This document shows positions 60,232 through 64,000 of a stretch of DNA of 64,000 nucleotides, in pieces. The number at the start of each line of letters is the position of its first letter. The first letter of the stretch is position 1. A program made the translations under genes and the position numbers. The notes beneath the pieces were generated by a model, which saw nothing but the letters and a program-made list of their open reading frames with translations, made no database searches and was not told the DNA's origin. Origin of the DNA: Amycolatopsis vastitatis (lineage in GTDB: Bacteria > Actinomycetota > Actinomycetes > Mycobacteriales > Pseudonocardiaceae); the NCBI RefSeq assembly GCF_002234595.1, contig NZ_NMUL01000004.1, forward strand, positions 62,001 through 126,000, in the 5' to 3' direction.

Positions 60232-62076
60232 GTGACTTCTCCACGACCGCAGAGCCGCGTGCGCGCCCCCGAGCTGCGCGGCGACGTCTGGCTGAACACC
60301 GGCGACCGCCCGCTCACCCTCGCCGGGCTGCGCGGGCGCATCGTCCTGCTCGACTTCTGGACCAGCGGCTGCATCAACTGCCTCCACGTGCTCGACGAGC
60401 TGCGTCCGCTCGAAGCGGAGTTCGCGGACGTGCTGGTCACGATCGGCGTCCACTCGCCGAAGTTCCTGCACGAGGGTGAGCGTGCCTCGATCGAAGCCGC
60501 GGTCCGCCGCTACGACGTGCACCACCCGGTCGTCAACGACCCGAAGATGGAGCTGTGGTCGCAGTACGCCGTCCGCGCGTGGCCGACGCTGGTCGTCGTC
60601 GACCCCGAGGGGTACGTCGTGCACGTGGCGGCGGGCGAAGGGCACCAAGAGGCGCTTCGCCGCGTCATCGCGGATCTTGTGACGAAACACGAAGCGAAGG
60701 GGACGCTCCGCCGCGGCGGCAGCCCGTACGTGCCGGTCGAAGAGCAGCCCGGCGAGCTGCGGTTCCCCAGCAAGGCCGTCGCCACCGCCGAGGGACGGGT
60801 CCTGGTCGCGGACACCGGGCACCACGCGATCGTCGAGTTCGCTTCGGACGGCGAGACCGTCATCCGCCGCTTCGGCAGCGGCGAACGCGGCGGTCAGGAC
60901 GGCCCGTTCGACATCGCGACCTTCACCGAGCCGTCGGGCATCGCGCTCCTGCCGTACGACATCGCCGAGCGCGTCGGCTACCACGCCGTGGTCGCCGACA
61001 CCGCCGGGCACCGGCTGCGCGGCCTCGACCTGATCACCGGCGAGGTCACCACGGTCGCCGGCACCGGCGCGCAGTGGCGCAGCGGGCCGGACTCCGGCAA
61101 GGGCGTCGAGGTCGACCTGACCAGCCCGTGGGACGTCGCCTGGTGGGGGCCGGCCGGCGGGATCGTCGTCGCCATGGCGGGCAACCACACGCTGAGCGTG
61201 TTCGACCCGGTCACGGGCACGATCCGCCGCTTCGCCGGGACGACTGTCGAAGGTCTTCGAGACGGCGACGTCAGCGAAGCGTTCTTCGCGCAGACGTCCG
61301 GCCTGGCCGTGGAGGGCGACAAGTTGTGGCTCGTCGACGCGGAGACGTCGGCGCTGCGCTGGATCGAGCCCGACGGCGAGACCTTCACGGTGCACACCGC
61401 GATCGGCGTCGACCTCTTCTCCTTCGGTCACACCGACGGCCCGTCCGACAAGGCGCTGCTCCAGCACCCGCTCGGCCTCGCCGTGCTGCCCGGCGACAAG
61501 ATCGCGATCGCCGACACCTACAACGGCGCCGTTCGCCGCTTCGACGTCTTCACCCGCGAGGTGACCACGATCGCCACCGGGCTCGCCGAACCGCAGGGCC
61601 TGCTGCTGCACGACGGTGAGCTGATGGTCGTCGAGTCCGCGGGCAACCGGATCGCGGCGCTGCCCACGACCGAGCCGACCGTCGTCACCGGGGACGCGCA
61701 CGCCGTGCGCCGCCCGCCGACGGTGCTGGCGCCGGGGGAGGTCGAATTTTCGGTGGTGTTCACGGCGCCGCCCGGCGAGAAGCTGGACGACCGCTTCGGC
61801 CCGTCGACGCGGCTCGAGATCAGCGCGTCGCCGCCTTCGCTGCTCGTCGACGGCGGTGGCACCGGCACTGACCTGCGACGCAAGATCCGGCTCGCTCCGG
61901 GCGTCACCGAGGGCGTGCTGCAGGTTGTGGCGCAGGCGGCGAGCTGCGACGACGGCGCCGAGCACCCGGCGTGCCGCATCACCCGGCAGGACTGGGGGGT
62001 GCCGGTGCGGCTGGAGAGCGGCGGGGCGCGGGAACTGAGCCTGGTCATGGCGGGCGAGCCCAAGACCGGCGAGTAA
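60232..62076 (+). CDS. Thioredoxin-like domain fused to NHL repeats (NHLRC2-like)
   Basis: A 614-residue protein. The first 150 residues are a thioredoxin-like fold with the redox motif W-T-S-G-C-I-N-C (about residues 44-51), cis-proline-type WPTLVVVDPEG. Residues 170-500 form about six NHL/beta-propeller repeats (FPSKAV, VADTGHHAIVEF, FTEPSGIALL, LQHPLGLAVLPGDKIAIADTYNGAVRRF). The C-terminus is a beta domain. This matches NHLRC2, a redox propeller protein. GTG start. Cytosolic, no signal peptide. Confidence 0.92.
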   Translation: MTSPRPQSRVRAPELRGDVWLNTGDRPLTLAGLRGRIVLLDFWTSGCINCLHVLDELRPLEAEFADVLVTIGVHSPKFLHEGERASIEAAVRRYDVHHPVVNDPKMELWSQYAVRAWPTLVVVDPEGYVVHVAAGEGHQEALRRVIADLVTKHEAKGTLRRGGSPYVPVEEQPGELRFPSKAVATAEGRVLVADTGHHAIVEFASDGETVIRRFGSGERGGQDGPFDIATFTEPSGIALLPYDIAERVGYHAVVADTAGHRLRGLDLITGEVTTVAGTGAQWRSGPDSGKGVEVDLTSPWDVAWWGPAGGIVVAMAGNHTLSVFDPVTGTIRRFAGTTVEGLRDGDVSEAFFAQTSGLAVEGDKLWLVDAETSALRWIEPDGETFTVHTAIGVDLFSFGHTDGPSDKALLQHPLGLAVLPGDKIAIADTYNGAVRRFDVFTREVTTIATGLAEPQGLLLHDGELMVVESAGNRIAALPTTEPTVVTGDAHAVRRPPTVLAPGEVEFSVVFTAPPGEKLDDRFGPSTRLEISASPPSLLVDGGGTGTDLRRKIRLAPGVTEGVLQVVAQAASCDDGAEHPACRITRQDWGVPVRLESGGARELSLVMAGEPKTGE

Positions 62077-62077
62077 C

Positions 62078-62410
62078 ATGCACGCCGTGTCTGACGGGCC
62101 GAAACTCGAGATCCAGATGCTCCACGACCGCGTGCTCGTGCGGCTGTCCCCGGAGGAGGGCGAGCGCCGCAGCAGCGGCGGCATCGTGATCCCGGCGACG
62201 GCGCAGGTGGCGCGCCGCCTCGCCTGGGGTGATGTACTGGGCGTCGGCAACAGTGTGCGGAACGTCAAGACCGGCGACCGCGTGCTCTTCAACCCGGAGG
62301 ACCAGTTCGAGGTCGAGATCCAGGGCGAGGGGCACCTGGTGATGCGCGAACGCGACATCCACGCCGTGGCGATGGAGCGGACCGAGCACGGGACGGGTCT
62401 CTACCTGTAG
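62078..62410 (+). CDS. GroES-like co-chaperone
   Basis: A 110-residue Cpn10-fold protein: L-H-D-R-V-L-V-R-L, mobile-loop-like GGIVIPATAQVAR, GDVLGVGNSVRNVKTGDRVLF. The canonical mobile-loop hydrophobic triad and K-rich beginning differ from housekeeping GroES, and no groEL gene follows, so it may be a divergent paralogue. Begins two bases after the NHLRC2-like stop. A GTG at 62087 is an alternative start. Confidence 0.82.
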   Translation: MHAVSDGPKLEIQMLHDRVLVRLSPEEGERRSSGGIVIPATAQVARRLAWGDVLGVGNSVRNVKTGDRVLFNPEDQFEVEIQGEGHLVMRERDIHAVAMERTEHGTGLYL

Positions 62411-62439
62411 GTCGGGTCGGGTCCCGCGGAGGGCAGGGC

Positions 62440-64000
62440 GTGGCAGACGAAGAGGTCCGCGAGGGGACGGAAACGCTCGAAGCCGAGCGCGCTGACGCGC
62501 CGGCCGGGCCCGCGGTGATCGACGGAACAGCTGTCGAGGTGCGGCCTGAAGCCGAGCCTGAGTTGCCCTCGGCCGAGCCGGGCCACGATGCTGAGGCCGA
62601 GCTTGAGCTGCCGGTGGCGGAGTCGGGCGACGGTGTCGAGGCCGGGCCTGAGTTGCCGGTGGTCGAGTCGGTGCGCGCCGCCGAGACCGAGCCTGAGTTG
62701 CCGGTGGCGGAGTCGGGCGACGGTGTCGAGGCCGGGCCTGAGTTGCCGGTGGTCGAGTCGGTGCGCGCCGCCGAGACCGAGCCTGAGTTGCCGGTGGCCG
62801 AGCCGGTGCGCGCCGCCGAGACCGAGCCTGAGCTGCCTGCGGCCGAGCCGGTGCGCGCTGCTGAGACCGAACCCGAGCTGCCGGTGGACGGAGCTGGGCT
62901 GCCGCCGATCTGGCCTGCGGCGGAACCCGAGGTTTCGCCGGAAGCGCCGCTCGCGGCCAAGCCCGCCGCCGCGGATTCGGCTGGGGCGACCGCCGATCTG
63001 TTCGCCGATGATCTGCTCGGCGAACTCCTCGAAACTCCCGTGCCGCCGCCTGCTCCGGAGACTGCGGCTCGGAAGCTGCGCAGGGGTGTCGCCCGGACCA
63101 TGATGTCCGTCGGGCTCGCGCTCGGGCTGTTCGTCATCCTCTACGCCATCGACCTGATCGTCAGCGCCGGTGATGTGCCGCGCGGGGTCACCGTCGCCGG
63201 GATCGAGGTTGGGGGGCTGACCCACGCCGACGCCGAAGCCAAGCTGCGCAAGGAGCTCGAGCCGCGGCTGATCCGGCCCGTCGTCATTCGCGGCGGGGAC
63301 GTCCAGGCCGAAATCGTGCCGTCGCAGTCCGGGCTCGGGCTCGACTGGCCCAACACCCTCGGGCTCGCCGGGCACCAGCCGCTCAGCCCCATCACGCGGA
63401 TCATGTCGTTCTTCACCAGCCGCGAGGTCGGTGTCGCGACGCGCACCGACCCGAACCAGGTCAGCCAGACCCTGCGCGAGGTGGCCAAGGGCAAGCTCGA
63501 CCACCCGGCCACCGAAGGCTCGGTCGGGTTCGCGCCGACCCCGGGCAGCGACGGCGGCGTCACGCCCTACCCGATCCTGCCGCGGCAGGGCCAGCAGCTC
63601 ACCGACCTCGCCGCCGCCGTGCACACCGTCACCGACCACTGGCTGGACCCCGGCGGGGTCAAGCTGGCCATGGCGATCACGCCGGTGCGGGCGACCGCGG
63701 CCGGCGTGCAGGCGGCCTACCAGCAGATCGTCGTGCCCGCGGTCGCGAAGCCCGTCGTCGTGCACGGCCAGGGCAAGGACGTCCCGCTGAAGCCCGTCGC
63801 GATCGCTTCCTCCTTCCAGTTCGCGCCGGTCGAGGGCGGGGCCGTCGAGGTCCGCATCGACCAGGGCAAGCTGCAGGCCGCCCTCAAGGACGAGCTCGCG
63901 ACCACCGAGACCGACGGCAAGGACGCGCAGATCGTCTTCACCGGCGACCAGCCGACGATCGACCCGTCCGAAGACGCCAGGAAAGTCGACTGGGAGAAGA
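62440..64000 (+). CDS. VanW-family protein with tandem-repeat N-terminus (3' truncated)
   Basis: No stop occurs before the right edge; 520 residues are visible from the GTG at 62440 (GGAGG seven bases upstream). Residues 1-215 are acidic and Pro/Glu-rich with a 15-residue tandem repeat of type P-V-A-E-S-x-x-x-x-E-x-x-P-E-L. A single membrane helix (about residues 222-244, VGLALGLFVILYAIDLIV) follows, then extracytoplasmic domains of the type V-P-R-G-V-T-V-A-G-I-E-V-G-G-L-T found in YoaR/VanW proteins that bind peptidoglycan-like ligands. The VanW domain itself would lie beyond the window. The repeats sit on the cytoplasmic side. Confidence 0.8.
   Translation, partial: MADEEVREGTETLEAERADAPAGPAVIDGTAVEVRPEAEPELPSAEPGHDAEAELELPVAESGDGVEAGPELPVVESVRAAETEPELPVAESGDGVEAGPELPVVESVRAAETEPELPVAEPVRAAETEPELPAAEPVRAAETEPELPVDGAGLPPIWPAAEPEVSPEAPLAAKPAAADSAGATADLFADDLLGELLETPVPPPAPETAARKLRRGVARTMMSVGLALGLFVILYAIDLIVSAGDVPRGVTVAGIEVGGLTHADAEAKLRKELEPRLIRPVVIRGGDVQAEIVPSQSGLGLDWPNTLGLAGHQPLSPITRIMSFFTSREVGVATRTDPNQVSQTLREVAKGKLDHPATEGSVGFAPTPGSDGGVTPYPILPRQGQQLTDLAAAVHTVTDHWLDPGGVKLAMAITPVRATAAGVQAAYQQIVVPAVAKPVVVHGQGKDVPLKPVAIASSFQFAPVEGGAVEVRIDQGKLQAALKDELATTETDGKDAQIVFTGDQPTIDPSEDARKVDWEK
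62611..62880 (+). repeat. Tandem repeats inside VanW-type gene
   Basis: 62611-62700 and 62701-62790 are identical 90-bp blocks, each two 45-bp (15-codon) units. Further 45-bp units follow at 62791 and 62836. Exact identity of the 90-bp blocks points to recent duplication and likely length variation between strains. Confidence 0.9.

Noticed and set aside
62401..63765. 454-aa minus-strand frame over the VanW gene
   Set aside because: Repeat-driven shadow frame; the plus strand has a ribosome site, membrane helix and YoaR-type domain.
1..64000. CRISPR arrays, insertion sequences, prophage, biosynthetic gene cluster
   Set aside because: No spaced direct repeats, transposase or integrase motifs, or multidomain synthases seen; the only tandem repeats are within the VanW gene.

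Overview
The window is about 70% G+C, uses GTG and TTG starts freely, packs genes with 4-base overlaps, and carries F420-dependent oxidoreductases, GTP-dependent PEP carboxykinase, bacterial dynamins and a mycobacterial-type FadA2/FabG4/HtdX locus. This points to a chromosomal segment of a high-GC actinomycete, most likely family Pseudonocardiaceae (Amycolatopsis-like). That placement is inferred from gene content and style, not from a marker gene. I see no rRNA, tRNA, CRISPR array, insertion sequence or biosynthetic gene cluster.

Layout. 1-10.2 kb: the end of an FtsX-type permease, trmB, a hypothetical gene, two tandem paralogous ABC-2 exporter pairs, a TetR regulator overlapping an SDR gene, and a NarL-type two-component system. 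10.3-15.7 kb: a compact plus-strand cluster of two dynamin-like GTPases around a GrpE-like gene, with an unknown gene and an acidic DxDxDG-repeat protein, closed by a perfect 30-nt palindromic terminator. This is the most system-like assembly here and recalls mycobacterial iniBAC with a chaperone cofactor added. 15.7-17.9 kb: pckG behind a leader with four mutually complementary arms ending in an intrinsic-terminator-like hairpin. 17.9-22.4 kb: two LLM oxidoreductases, an ABC pair, an orphan EndoU-like protein and an XRE regulator.

22.4-33 kb: a secreted TAP-family hydrolase, a monocarboxylate permease with its DUF3311 partner, an HNH protein with a small membrane partner, a ceramidase-like membrane protein, an AhpD-like enzyme, a MarR-GNAT fusion, a 49-aa conserved-looking protein, a solitary AAA ATPase, a TipA-like MerR regulator with a textbook 19-bp-spacer promoter, and a DoxX protein. 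33-38.7 kb: divergent thiolase and FabG4/HtdX genes, a TetR regulator and two SCP2-like proteins, apparently tied by a shared palindromic operator. 38.7-44.6 kb: a ScoMcrA-like type IV restriction enzyme, FxsA, a TetR gene divergent from a frameshifted quinone oxidoreductase, and a TetR/ABC exporter pair.

44.6-64 kb: the branched-chain ketoacid dehydrogenase operon, an M20 peptidase, a BrnT/BrnA-like toxin-antitoxin pair behind a palindromic operator, the ATP-grasp/alpha-E/transglutaminase trio, a polar amino-acid ABC importer, a beta-solenoid membrane protein, an SMI1/KNR4 protein, a thioredoxin-NHL fusion, a GroES-like protein, and the start of a VanW-type protein with a tandemly repeated acidic N-terminus.

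Two copies of a 46-bp element (2402 and 22426) lie just upstream of minus-strand start codons and covary at three positions that build two mutually exclusive hairpins.
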